Part shown: in pieces, positions 1-10,249 of the stretch
Layout of the letters: each line of letters begins with the position of its first letter
Numbering within the stretch: position 1 is the stretch's first letter
Origin: Montifringilla adamsi
Taxonomy: Eukaryota; Chordata; Aves; Passeriformes; Passeridae
NCBI GenBank assembly: GCA_017590115.1
Contig: JAGGNK010008260.1
Location: forward strand, 21,463 to 85,462
DNA: 64,000 nucleotides
Direction of reading: 5' to 3'
The notes under the pieces: generated by a model
Database searches by the model: none
What the model was told of the DNA's origin: nothing
The model's input: only the letters and a program-made list of their open reading frames with translations
Made by a program: the position numbers and the translations under genes

Positions 1-18
1 CTGCATCACAATGAAACC

Positions 19-990
19 TTACACACAGTTCTCACTTAAGACTAGGTTTCCCTGTGGTACAAAAAGACTTTCTCCATCTTTCTGCATTACCCACCAAGTG
101 TAACCAGGTCCTTGAGCAAAAACAATCCCACGCATGTGTTTACCTTTGCCTGAGGTGGGATTAATCCAAACAGTCTTTCCTAAAATACCTTTCATAGGTA
201 CCACAAGAACTTTATCTCCATCCGCTGTGTGCAAGGCTTCAGTCTGGAAAGGACCAGCTAGATTGATGGACCTTGGGTGTTGACCATCCAGGTGGCTTTT
301 GCTAAGTTCATTTTCCAATTTCTAAAAGTTGCCTCGCCAAGTGCCTTCAGGGTAGTCTTAAGAAATCTGTTGCACTGTTCAACTTTCCCAGCAGCTGGTG
401 CATGATAGGGGATATGATATATCCATTCAATACCATGTTCCCTGGCCCAGGTGTTGATAAGGCCGTTCTTGAAATGGGTCCCGTTGTCCGACTAAATTCT
501 CTCAGGGGTACCATGTCTCCACAGGACTTGCTTTTCCAGGCCCAAGATGGTGTTCCCGGCAGTAGCGTGAGGCACAGGGTAGGTCTCCAACCATCCAGTG
601 GTAGCTTCTACCATGGTCAGCACGTAGCGCTTGCCTTGGCATGTCTGAGGCAGTGTGATGTAGTCAATCTGCCAGGCCTCCCCATACTTGTACTTGGACC
701 ACGGCCCACTATACCATAGGGGCTTTACTCGCTTGGCCTGCTTGATCACAGCACATGTCTCACAGTCATGGATAACCTGCAAAATACTGTCCATGCTTAA
801 ATCCACCCCTCGGTCTCGTGCCCACTTATAGGTGTCATCTCTCCCCTGATGACCTGAGGCACCATGGGCCCATTGAGCTAGGAACAACTCCCCCTTATGT
901 TGCCAATCTAAGTCTCTTTGACACCTCTGTCTTTGCTGCCTGATCTACTTGCTCATTGTTTCGGTGTTCCTCACTGCCTCTACGCTTAGG
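19..990 (-). pseudogene. ERVL copy 1 integrase (stop beside catalytic Asp)
   Basis: Integrase inserts retroviral DNA into chromosomes. The N-terminal zinc-binding pattern is visible (HGASGHQGRD ... HDCETC). The core has WQIDYITLP with the first catalytic Asp, then a TAG stop (complement of 489-491) two codons before the second catalytic Asp in SDNGTHF. The conserved Glu region and C-terminal domain follow (VVPMKG, WINPTSGKG, GPGYTWWV), ending at a stop at about 19-21. At least the TAG and one frame change near 320 disrupt it. No env follows within the window. Confidence 0.87.
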
Positions 991-1029
991 GACATGGGCA
1001 TCTACATGACAGACTTTCACAGATAGATT

Positions 1030-2405
1030 TTCTACCCAAGTGGCAATGTCTTTCCATTCATGAGCAGCTTTCCTCTACGCTGCCAGTTGGCCTTTTTCCT
1101 CCTTTCCAGCCAGCCCCACAGAGCATTGGCTACCATCCATGAATCAGTATAAAGGTAGAGCTTTGGCCACTTTTCTCTCTCAGCAATGTCCAGGGCCAGA
1201 TGAACACCTCTGAGATCAGCAAGTTGACTTGATCTACCTTCTCCTTCAGTACCTTGTGCAACCTGTCGTGTGGGGCTCCATACAGCTGCTTTCCACTTCC
1301 GGTTCATTCCTACGATGCGATAGGAACCATCAGTGAAGAGAACTTAGCGTGTTTCCTCTGGTGGCAGTTGGTTATAGGGTGGAGCTTCTTCAGCACGTGT
1401 CACTTGCTCTTGTTCCTCTTAATCTATGAGACCAAAGTTTTCACCTTCCGGCCAGTTTGTAATTATCTCTAAAATCCCAGGGCGATTCAGGTTTCCAATA
1501 CGGGCGCGCTGCGTGATGAGGTCAATCCATTTGCTCCATGTGGCGTCAGTGGCGTGGTGGGTAGAGGGAAACTTTGCTTTAAACATCCACCCCAGTACCA
1601 GTAGTCAGGGTGCCAGGAGTAGTTGTGCTTCTACGCCAATCACCTCCAAGGCGGCTTGAACTCCTTCATAGGCGGCAAAGATTTCCTTCTCTGTGGGAGT
1701 GTCGTTGGCTTCAGACCCTCTGTAACTTCGGCTCCAGAATCCCAGTGGTCGGCCTCAAGTCTCCCCAGGCACCTTCCCTCAAAGGCTCCCAGACAAGCCA
1801 TTGTTCCTGGCTGCAGAGTAGAGCACATTCTTCACATCTGGTCCCGTCCTGACTGGGCCAAGGGCTACCGCATGAACAATCTCCTGCTTGATCTCGGCAA
1901 AAGCTTGTTGCTGCTCAGGGCCCCAGTGAAAATCGTTCTTTTTGTGGATGACCAGGTAGAGAGGGCTCACAATCTGGCTGTACTCGGGAATATGCATTCT
2001 CCAAAAACCTACGGTGCCTAGGAAAGCTTGTGTTTCCTTCTTCCTGGTTGGTGGAGACATTACGGTGATCTTGTTGATGACATTGGTGGGAATCTGACGC
2101 TGTCCATCTTGCCACTTTACTCCTAGGAACTGTATCTCTCGAGCAGGTCCTTTGACTTTGCTCTTCTTGATGGCGAAACTGGCTTTCAGGAGAATCCAGA
2201 TGATTTTCTCTCCTTTCTCAAACACCTCTGCTGCCATGTTCCCCCACACAATGATGTAATCGATGTACTGTAGGTGTTCTGGAGCTTCACCCTTTTCCAG
2301 TGTGGCCTGGATCAGTCCATGGCAGATGGTGGGGCTGTGCTTCCATCCCTGGGGCAGTTGGTTCCAGGTGTGCTGCATGTCCCTCCAGGTGAAAGCAAAC
2401 TGAGG
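1030..2405 (-). pseudogene. ERVL copy 1 reverse transcriptase and RNase H (broken)
   Basis: The frame from 2378 to 1779 gives RT from the LPQGW motif through the thumb (FLGVKWQDGQ...FLGTVGFWRM) into the connection. The catalytic YxDD box reads YIDYIIV, so the second aspartate is replaced by tyrosine. The RT N-terminal fingers and the first catalytic Asp are absent because of the gag-RT deletion. The connection and RNase H follow in other frames (TDSWMVANALWGW at about 1130-1150). The enzyme would copy RNA into DNA in an intact element; here it cannot. Confidence 0.85.
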
Positions 2406-2409
2406 TCTT

Positions 2410-3639
2410 CATTGGAACACTCATCATACTTTCATAATTTCTAAGCTTGTTGGCAACAGAACCCACGGTCTCTCGGTTGCTATCAGCATTAATCATTGTA
2501 ATGAAGGTGGTGTATTGAGATGGCCCTAGATTTGCCAGACTCCACAACATTTGCTCTGTGCACCTGACCTTGTCAGGGTCATTATCATTCTGTCCATCCC
2601 TCCCAAACTGTACCTCCAGTACTGCCACTTCTCTCAGCTGTTGGATCCCTTCCTCAAGGGTCTTGCAGCTCATTCTATGTTGCTGCTCATGCATTCTCTC
2701 CCTGTGTACAAACCTCTCTCTGACACTCATTAAAAGCCACTCCCAGAGGGAAAGGGACCCTGGCTCCCTTACAAAAATCTGATTCACGCCTGAGTCCTGG
2801 GTCAAGGGTCCCAGATTCCTTGCCTCACCACCATCCAGCTGGACGCCTGTACCCATAAGGTCCCAGACTAGACGTAGCCAGGTTGTATAAGCCTCATGTC
2901 CCCATTGTACAATGCCTTTGTGCAGATTATGGAAACTTTCATACATCAGGGACTCAGTGATGATTGCAACCTCTGGCTCCTCTGTGGGTTGTGAGGGCCC
3001 TCCCTTATCTGGGTGCTCTGATTTCATCTTAGATCTCCTTGTTTCTACAGGGGCGACTGCTGCTGGCTGTGACTGCCTTTGCAGTTCAGCTGGAACCAGG
3101 ACAGTTGTAACATCTGTGGGTTCTACTGCTGCACTATTAGACTCTCTCTCTTTGAGGCAGGGGGAGGGCTTCTCACTAGCTGGGGAAATATACTCCTTCA
3201 GCATCTGTCCCATCTCATGTATCTCCTTCACCAGAACCCCCATCCAATCTGGGTAGTTTATTTCTGAGGTGGGCTGTGGGGCAGGGTTAGGCTCGAGGGC
3301 AGCAGCATCCCTAGTCTCTGGGGTAGGTGTCAGGGTGGTTATCCAGGTTAATCTTCCCTTATCTCTAAGGGCTAAATAGAACAGGTCTATCAGCAACACC
3401 AGCCACTGTATGATATCATTAGTATTTAGAGTGGATCTGATCCCTTCAAAAACTGGTGGGGCAAACCCAAAGAGATGGTTAAAGTGTTGGGAGAAAATTT
3501 CCCCCGGTGTCATTTCCTCACAGCAGGTGCCATTATTAAAGTAACCCCAAAAACATACAGTTAGTGTGTGATAGCTCTGAATACATGTGCCTGCTTTCCA
3601 GAGGAAATTAAAGATCCATGAATTCCTCACCTTATTCAC
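2410..3639 (-). pseudogene. ERVL copy 1 gag (C-terminally deleted)
   Basis: A long minus-strand frame starts near 3639 and stays open to about 2410. It encodes the structural polyprotein Gag, which assembles the particle core. Visible stretches include a proline- and glutamate-rich segment, a Gln/Glu/Arg-rich region (VRERFVHRERMHEQQHRMS) and a late segment YTTFITMINADSNRETVGS. No zinc knuckle (CCHC) is seen. Gag sequence ends abruptly and continues as reverse transcriptase sequence in a different frame, so nucleocapsid, protease and the first part of RT are missing. Open length suggests the frame decayed slowly or the insertion is not very old. Assignment as Gag rests mainly on position between primer site and pol. 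Confidence 0.65.
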
Positions 3640-3856
3640 TCATAAAACAAACCGGATAACAGCCACAGTAGCTTTGGTTATAGGACCCATGTTTAGATAA
3701 GGGCCTGCAAATGGGAGAAATACAGCAACGATCATGTGCCTCCCAAACCAGGGTAAGCTGGACCACATGGTGTCGCTTAATGAGGTTTCTATAGCAGCAC
3801 ACAAAAAATTAGATCACACAAGGACTGTTATTCCCTTTCTGTTTCTGTGCCCTCAA

Positions 3857-3874
3857 GCCCCATGTAGGGCACCA
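3857..3874 (-). other. Primer binding site, tRNA-Lys-like
   Basis: Reading the minus strand, five bases after the LTR end comes TGGTGCCCTACATGGGGC. This resembles the tRNA-Lys(1,2)-type primer site known from retroviruses, with a few substitutions. Its position directly downstream of the LTR supports the LTR boundary and the orientation. Confidence 0.65.
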
Positions 3875-3879
3875 AAATC

Positions 3880-4536
3880 TGTCTCGGTTTGGAAAGACAG
3901 GTGTCTGCTAAGGAAGGCAAGAGCCTCCCATGAAATCGAAAATGTAAACCCCCTCCCCCCGAATTGCTATAAATTTGAAATTAAGGGGGGCTCTCGGGCA
4001 AAGATATGGGAGCAGGAATAACAGTTCTTTATTAGGGAAGAAAATAAAAATAAAACAAACTATGCAGTAAATCAAAACAACACTGACAGAATCAGCATAT
4101 AACCTGACACCCTGTGGGTCAGGGTGTTGGTAGCAGTCCAATTGGAATTGTGGCTGCAGTCCTCCTGGAGTAGCAGGTGTGGTTCTGTTAGAGCAGTGAT
4201 CCTGTAGAAGGGTGTAGTCTTCCTCTGAAGATCCAGTGGAAGAGGCAGCTGTTCCTCTGGGAATCCAGTGGAAAGGCTGTTCTGCTGTCCCAGAATCTCA
4301 GATTATATCCAGTTAGGAATGCTTGGCTCCTCCCTCTGGGCAGAGCATCTCACAGTGGGATGCTGTAATTTTATCAGTCATGCAGTGACAGTCAATGGCC
4401 CATTAACACATGATATCTCCCTGGAGGGAGGATGGGTTGTGGAAGAGATAAGGAAAACTGCCTAATTAACAGAAGATAACTGCCACACCTCTAACAGATG
4501 ACAAATAGAATACACATTGCTTGGCAATCTACGACA
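3880..4536 (-). repeat. 5' LTR of ERVL copy 1
   Basis: The LTR runs on the minus strand from TGTCGTAG to GACA, 657 bp. It contains a sense AATAAA (complement of 4028-4033). A related LTR lies at 35826-36466 with matching sequence over nearly its whole length. The start was set by the TGTC...GACA ends and by where the two copies stop matching. Confidence 0.8.
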
Positions 4537-5262
4537 AAAAAAAAAAGGAGGATTTCCATCTGCAAGTTTAACAAGTTGACAATTTTTTACATTGAGGTGT
4601 TGTAATCCCTTTTAAGTCAGCATAAATCAGCACTGAAGTGTCTGCTTAACCACTTGAGCCACTGACACCTTCCTCCTTGACCTGGCATTTCAGTGTCAAC
4701 AGGGGTCAGGAAACCAATCTGAATAAAAAAAAAGTCTGTTACAACATGTTAAGTTTTATCCCAGATTCATTCTCTGATCCCATTTGCTATGAAGATGCAT
4801 ATAGTCTTGAGGCAGTATGTAAAAGAGCATAGCACAGTGATAAAATTAACCTGCCAAAGAAAAGCATAATATTGCTGCTTTCAGCAGCACTTTAGCTCGC
4901 TCTGATCATGAAACTATGGTATTAATGGGTGCTAGAAGAGAAAACAAAACATAAAGCATTTTTAAGTTTGTAAGTACTTTGAGCTTTAAAAGCATCAACA
5001 TTAAATATTAATTTAGTATTGACTTTGCATTTTTGAAAACATTCAGTGAGCATGTATCTGAAAATAAGACATGATGAAATAAAGTCAGCTTCATTCCATT
5101 GCTTTGTTGCATGAAAACAACTTTGATTGTTCTCTTTTGTTTTCCCACATACATGTTGCTCACCTTTGAGTACCCTTTTCCTGTGTTTGAAAGTGCTCTT
5201 AAAAGCATGTGTCAAGGTACACACAGAACACGTCTGTTAGGTCATGAACATAATATACCTAC
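4537..5262. other. SREK1 intron 6, stretch next to exon 6
   Basis: AT-rich unique-looking sequence between exon 6 and the ERVL 5' LTR. No further exon, RNA gene or repeat was recognised. Confidence 0.6.
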
Positions 5263-5393
5263 CTGGCTCAATAGCAGCAGATATGAAAGACTGAGCTTCC
5301 CTTACTCTCTTCATCACTTCTTCCAGTTCCTTGGCAGCAGCTTGTGGTGTCATTTCAGGAGGCTTCACTATTGCATTATTGGAGTGATTTATC
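5263..5393 (-). CDS. SREK1: SREK1 coding exon 6 (after RRM2)
   Basis: The acceptor AATTTAG and donor GTAGGT bound 131 bases. They code for the end of RRM2 (INHSNNAIVKPPEMTPQ) and a helical segment (AAAKELEEVMKRVREAQSF) ending at ISAAIEP plus one base. Coding exons 1-6 total 886 bases, 295 codons plus one base, with every splice phase compatible and no internal stop. The following exons, which encode the arginine/serine- and glutamate/lysine-rich tail in the family, were not found at positions 1-5262 and must lie beyond the window edge. Confidence 0.95.
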
Positions 5394-5980
5394 CTAAATT
5401 AAAGAAAAATAAAAACCTTTCATTCTTAAATATTTGAACAGGGCAAATGGGAAACAAATAAGGAAAACAGCTCAATTTCGTATAAAATTAAAAACTTAAA
5501 AGTTTAGCAAAACACCCACCTGTTCCAAGTATCCAAACTATCTTTTATTACTTTGAAGTCTTACCACTTTTAAAGAAAGGCAGCACAGTATTCTTATGTT
5601 ACAATATTTTTAGAAGTCCAGGATGTTACTTCTCTATTTCAGATCAAATCTTCACATTAACACCTACTAACTACATACACATCATACTGAAAACTTAATT
5701 AGTACTATGGACTTCAAAGATTTTTTCACTGTTATATCTTACACTACCTCAAGATTAATATAATTGTATTTTACTCAATGCCATACATATTCTACTGAGA
5801 GAAATTTATGTCAAACTGTGAAACTGGAGTTGATAAAAATGTTTTGATTTGTTAACAACAGGTCCACATACTGAAAAAAATATTAGTCGCAGCATTTTGC
5901 TACACATAAGTCATAAATGTGCGTATAATGATACAAAGAAATCTCTCATTCAACAGTAATACAGATAATTAATTTCTTAC
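5394..5980. other. SREK1 intron 5
   Basis: Short AT-rich intron with good splice sites at both ends (donor GTAAGA, acceptor AATTTAG). No repeat or other gene was seen. Confidence 0.8.
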
Positions 5981-6159
5981 TTCAGTGGCCGGTCTCCAAA
6001 CATAACTCCATTAAAGGCAAGAGCTCGAGGTACAGAATTTTGGTCTGCAAATTCCACAAAAGCAAATCGTGTTGGTTGTGTCTCATCACCTGCCATTCGC
6101 ACAAATTTGACTTCTCCAACTTGCTTAAAGAATTCAAGCAGCTGATCTGCTGTTGTAGT
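5981..6159 (-). CDS. SREK1: SREK1 coding exon 5 (core of RRM2)
   Basis: The acceptor TTTCTAG precedes the exon and the donor GTAAGA follows CTGAA. The 179 bases encode the body of RRM2: TTTADQLLEFFKQVGEVKF, the RNP1 strand with aromatic residues (RFAFVEF), and RALAFNGVMFGDRPLK. RNP1 aromatics and RNP2 (exon 4) are both present, so the domain should bind RNA. Exon 5 starts in phase 0 and leaves two bases (AA) that exon 6 completes as Lys. Confidence 0.97.
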
Positions 6160-7144
6160 CTAGAAAGAGTCAAAGAGCTCAGCTGAAGTAAAAGATATAA
6201 TGAAATCCACATATTCAACATATCAGATAATCTAACAGCTACAGATTTTGTAAACACATCTCATCATCATTACACAGGTGACATGAATTTGGTGATGTTA
6301 CACTTTAAGAGAGAAAGGTATTTCTTTCTTCCAATAATCTAAAAAATATATTACAATTTAAAATAGTGAAACCATGAGCCCTGAAGTCCTACATCTAGGT
6401 TAAAAAAGCACTTGTACAGGATTTTGTAGTTTTCAGACAACTTATTTGAAATAACTGATGATACACCTATGTCCAAGATACCGATTGTGAATTCTGATCA
6501 ACTAAAAAAAATCCAAGCAGTATTACAAGACTTCACTTTTATCTGCTTTTCTACTAGTTCCAAGCTTGTTTTATTTTATTGCAATCAATAGTAGTTTTAT
6601 ACTTTAGTAGCTACTTTGGCAGTCAAAAAACAAAAAATCAAATACTTATATTTCCATCAGTCAAAATCAAATTGTTTTTCAATCAATTCAATCAATTGCT
6701 GAAAAAGAAATTTCTGACAGACCCACATTTCCTGTCAGAGCAACTCAAATATATTTATGCTAATTTTTAAACTTCTACTGGGACAAATAATTCCTTCTTA
6801 CTGTACTTAAGCAACTGCAGAGTGTTGTGGGGGACAGCTACCATGCTCTCACAAATTCTGAGGCATTGTTCAGCTAATATCATCAAGCTGGACATTTGAT
6901 CAACACTGACAATCATAAATGTTTATTGAATTCAGTTAGTGTGATTTTTCTGTTTTCCTGCTAGAATGAATTCCAACAGTTTGGTCTAATCTGATTGGCA
7001 AAAGAGCATTCAAGAATTTGAAATATCTCTAGTAAACGTCTATTGGCATCAACTAATGAAAACTCTTAAAATGTAAGATTGTAATTCACAAATTAACAAT
7101 TCTGTATCTTCCATTATTATTACCACCAAAACAAAAAAAGCTAC
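6160..7144. other. SREK1 intron 4
   Basis: AT-rich intron of just under 1 kb. Open frames here are short and without homology. Nothing else was recognised. Confidence 0.75.
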
Positions 7145-7309
7145 CTGTGAATTCAAGTTTCCAACGTAGACTGTTCTTCTAATTTCATCAATCTTGGATG
7201 GGTCCACATTCCCCATAATTGGTGGCTGTGGTATTTCTCCCACTGTTGCAATGTTAGGGTCCAGTGCTGCTGCTGGTATAGCCCCCAAAGTGCCAAGTGA
7301 AACACCAAG
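7145..7309 (-). CDS. SREK1: SREK1 coding exon 4 (linker and start of RRM2)
   Basis: The acceptor ATGTTTTCCAG and donor GTAGCT bound 165 bases, exactly 55 codons, phase 0 at both ends. The exon codes for the linker LGVSLGTLGAIPAAALDP, continues through GEIPQPPIMGNVDPSKIDEI, and enters RRM2 with the RNP2 strand VYVGNL before ending at NSQ. Being a symmetric exon it could be skipped without a frame change, but that would remove the RNP2 strand of the canonical RRM. Sequence similarity to vertebrate SREK1 is very high. Confidence 0.97.
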
Positions 7310-7669
7310 CTGGAAAACATAAAAATAGGATATGCTTTGCAACCAAGCACAGGAAGGAGACACTTCACCTTTTAATACTTGCCTTCCTTGTGCATTTCGG
7401 TAAAAATAAACCTAATTAATATAGGTAAGACTTTAAACTGTAAGGTCCCAGAATTGGGAATTGAAATTTCTCCTGTTATAAAAAAAAAAGTCACACTAAA
7501 ATGATTACTAAATTGGTCTGCTGAGTTCCTGGTTTGAATTTTTTCTCCATCCAAAAATCAACTTCCTTTCGAGCAAACAAAGTTTCTAACCACCAGTAGT
7601 TTTTTTTTTATGTAACAAAACTACTCTCTTTATTTGAAATCATCCTTTTATTATTAAACAGAGGGTTAT

Positions 7670-8235
7670 TGTACTGGGTGTGGCTGAGCTGGAGTTCATG
7701 TTCCTATAGCAGCCCTCAGAGTGTTGTGCTTTGCATTGGTAGCTAGAAAGGTGTTGATAACACACCAGTGTTTTGGCTACTGCTGAGCAGCACTGGCACA
7801 GCATCAATACTGTCTCTCAACATTCCCATTAAGGGGTTGGGAGTGGGCAAGATCTTGTGAGAGGACACAACCAGGCTAGCTGACCCAAATTAACCAAAGG
7901 GATATTCTATACCATATGATGTCAGGTCAGATATAAAGCTAGGAAAAGGAGGAGGAAGGGGGTGCATTCGTTATTTACAATGTTTGCCTTCCAGAGCAAC
8001 CACTACACATGCTGGAGCCCTGCTTTCTGGGAAGCAGCTGAACATTGCTCACTGATGGGAAGCAGAGAATAAACTTTTTTTTTTCTTTGCTTGTTCACAT
8101 GCAAACTTTCACTTTTGCTTTAGTAAACTGCCTTATCTCAACCTACGAGTTCTTATTTTTTCTCCCCTGTCCAGCTAGGAAGGGGAGTGGTAGAGCAGCT
8201 TGGTGGGCACCTGGTGCCCGGCCAAGGTCAACCCA
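7670..8235 (+). repeat. Old ERVL-type solo LTR in intron 3
   Basis: About 566 bp beginning TGTACTGGGTGTGGCTGAGC and ending GGTCAACCCA, with AATAAA near 8070 followed by a T-rich stretch. The sequence recalls a widespread old avian LTR family. It is antisense to SREK1. No target-site duplication could be read, which fits considerable age. Confidence 0.65.
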
Positions 8236-8394
8236 TTAAAGTTATACAGCTTGACTTCCTCTTTGATATTCTAAAATTCACAGATAATTTATTAAATATG
8301 TATATTAAAAACAAAGTGAATTTACCTTAGATGGTGTCATGGTTTTGCAAAACCACTACAGATGGTTAGTTTAGAAACAAATGTCTCTAAACAC

Positions 8395-9720
8395 CACTAT
8401 TACACCAGTCCTGTTTAACATATAAATCTTTATCAATGCTCTGGATGAGTGGATCAAGTGCATCCTTAGCAAATTTGACAACACCAAGATGGGTGGGAGT
8501 GTTGATCTGCTGGAGGGTAAGAATGTACTACAGAGGGATATGGATAGGCTGGATTGATGGGCCAAGGCCAACTGTATGAGATTCATCAAGGTGATGTGCT
8601 GAGTACTGAACTTGTGTTGCTGACTCTCCGCGTGTAGTGGAGACACGAGGCTTGACTCCATTTCAGAAGGCTGATTTATTATGTTAAATGTTATATTAAA
8701 ATGTTACATTAAGACTATTAAAGAACAGAGAGATCAGAAGGCTACAACAAGAACAGAACAGAATAGAATAGAATAACAAAATCTTGTGACTGCTCACAGC
8801 TTTGGCACAGGTGGCTGTGATTGGTCATCAATGGAAAACAATCCACATGGACCAATCACAGATGCACCTGTTGCATTCCACAGCAGCAGATAGTAATTGT
8901 TTACATTTCTCTCCTGAGGCTCCTCAGCTTCTCAGGAGAGGAAAAATCCCAGCAGAGGATTTTTCATAATATCATAGCTACAAACTTGGGTCACAACAAC
9001 CCCATGAAACACTACTGCCTTGAGGAAGGGTGGCTGGAAAGCTGCCTGGCAAAAAAGGACCTGGGGATGTTGGTCAACAGCTGGCTGAACATGAGCCAGC
9101 CCATGCCCAGGTGGCCAAGAAAGCCAATGGCATCCTGGCTTGTATCAACAATAGTGTGACCAGCAGGACTAGGAAGTGATTCTTCCCCTGTACTCGGCAC
9201 TGGTGAGGCCACACCTCTAATACTGTGTCCAGGTTCGGGACTCTCATGACAAGATGCTGGAGTACATGCAAAGAAGAGCAAAAGACCTGGTGAAGGGGCT
9301 GGAACACAAGTCTTCATGAGGAGCAGCTGAGGGAACTGGGTTTATTTAGCCTGGAGAAAAGGAGGCTCAGGGGAGCCCTTATCACTCTCTACAACTACCT
9401 GAAGGGAGGTTGTAGTGAAGTGGGTGTCAATCACTTCTCTCAAGTAACAAGTGATAGGATGACAGGAAATGGCCTCAAGTTGTACCAGGGGAGGTTTAGA
9501 TTGGATATTACAAAACATTTCTTCAACAAATGCTTGTCAAGCAATGGAACAGGCTGCCCAGGGAAGCAGTTGAGTCACCATCTGTGGAGCTATTTAAAAG
9601 ATGTGTAAACATGGCACTTGGGAACATGGTTTAGTGGTGGACTTGGCAGTGTTAGGATTACAGTTTAACTTGATGATCTTAGAGGTCTTTTCTAACCTAA
9701 ATTATTCTATGATTATTTAG
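8395..9720 (+). mobile_element. CR1 LINE 3' fragment, split by an LTR
   Basis: A plus-strand CR1 tail runs from about 8395 to 8612 and resumes at 8983. Typical CR1 text is present: the end of the reverse transcriptase frame, then GGAGGTTTAGATTGGATATTA, GGAACAGGCTGCCCAGG, and the 3' end with ATTCTATGATTAT. It is 5'-truncated, as nearly all CR1 copies are, and has no intact frame. The LTR at 8613-8982 entered it later. Confidence 0.9.
8613..8982 (-). repeat. Solo LTR nested in CR1, 4-bp duplication
   Basis: On the minus strand the LTR reads from TGTAGC to CAACACA, 370 bp. It has an AATAAA upstream of CAGCCTTCTGAAATGGAGTC, as in the other short LTRs here. AACT flanks it on both sides (8609-8612 and 8983-8986). 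The CR1 sequence is continuous when the LTR and one AACT are taken out, which proves insertion order. Confidence 0.85.
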
Positions 9721-10008
9721 GGATCATTACCAACAATTATGCAGTGAAAACCTGAGTAAGCACAGTTTTTTAATGAAATACCTAAACTATTACTTAACAT
9801 ATTTTAAGACAAAAAAGCGCCAACATTCTTGTGAACTAAAAATTATTTTCAAAGTCATCCAATGTCTCTCATACAATGACAGTTATGAACCATAAACAGA
9901 AGTATCCTAAACCTCTAACTGGCGACATTGGACACACTGTTTCATTATACAAGTTGCACACTTGAAAACAGCTCTTGGACCACAACCTTTAAAATGGATA
10001 GTGACCTC

Positions 10009-10060
10009 GGAAGGAAGGCAGGAAGGAAGGAAGGAAGGAAGGAAGGAAGGAAGGAAGGAA
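10009..10060. repeat. GGAA/AAGG microsatellite
   Basis: About a dozen tandem GGAA units with one GGCA interruption near the start, in SREK1 intron 3. Confidence 0.95.
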
Positions 10061-10249
10061 TTTCTTTTAGGATGCTGATCAGTATCAGCTAAGAATATGA
10101 GAGTGGGAATAATGTTTCTGGTCATGGAGACAGATGAGCAATCATTTAAGTACAATATCTTGATTTAGGACAATTTAAGAGGTAGACACTTCAAAATGAG
10201 TTACCTCCTCTTAAGTGTTTTAGCCAACCCCTTTCCACCAATAAGAAAA

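Larger units (their letters stand above)
1..4536 (-). mobile_element. Defective ERVL-type provirus, copy 1 (5' LTR, gag, pol)
   Basis: On the minus strand the order is LTR (4536-3880), primer binding site, gag (about 3640-2410), reverse transcriptase from mid-domain, connection/RNase H, and integrase ending at a stop near position 19. No env is seen. Motifs such as WNQLPQGWKHSPTICHGLI resemble the class III (ERVL) reverse transcriptases. The element lies in SREK1 intron 6 in the gene's own orientation, starting about 730 bp downstream of exon 6. Its 3' LTR, if kept, is beyond the window edge. Many stops, frameshifts and a large gag-RT deletion make it inactive. Confidence 0.88.

Noticed and set aside
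1254..2021. Plus-strand frames over ERVL copy 1.
   Set aside because: They are shadows of the minus-strand pol sequence, whose motifs are unambiguous.
1..5262. Further SREK1 exons encoding the RS-rich tail.
   Set aside because: No Arg/Ser- or Glu/Lys-rich minus-strand frame with splice sites was found here. The sequence up to 4536 is ERVL and the rest is intron.
10009..10060. Regularly spaced repeats as a possible CRISPR-like array.
   Set aside because: It is a plain GGAA microsatellite. The genome is avian and no spacer structure exists anywhere in the window.
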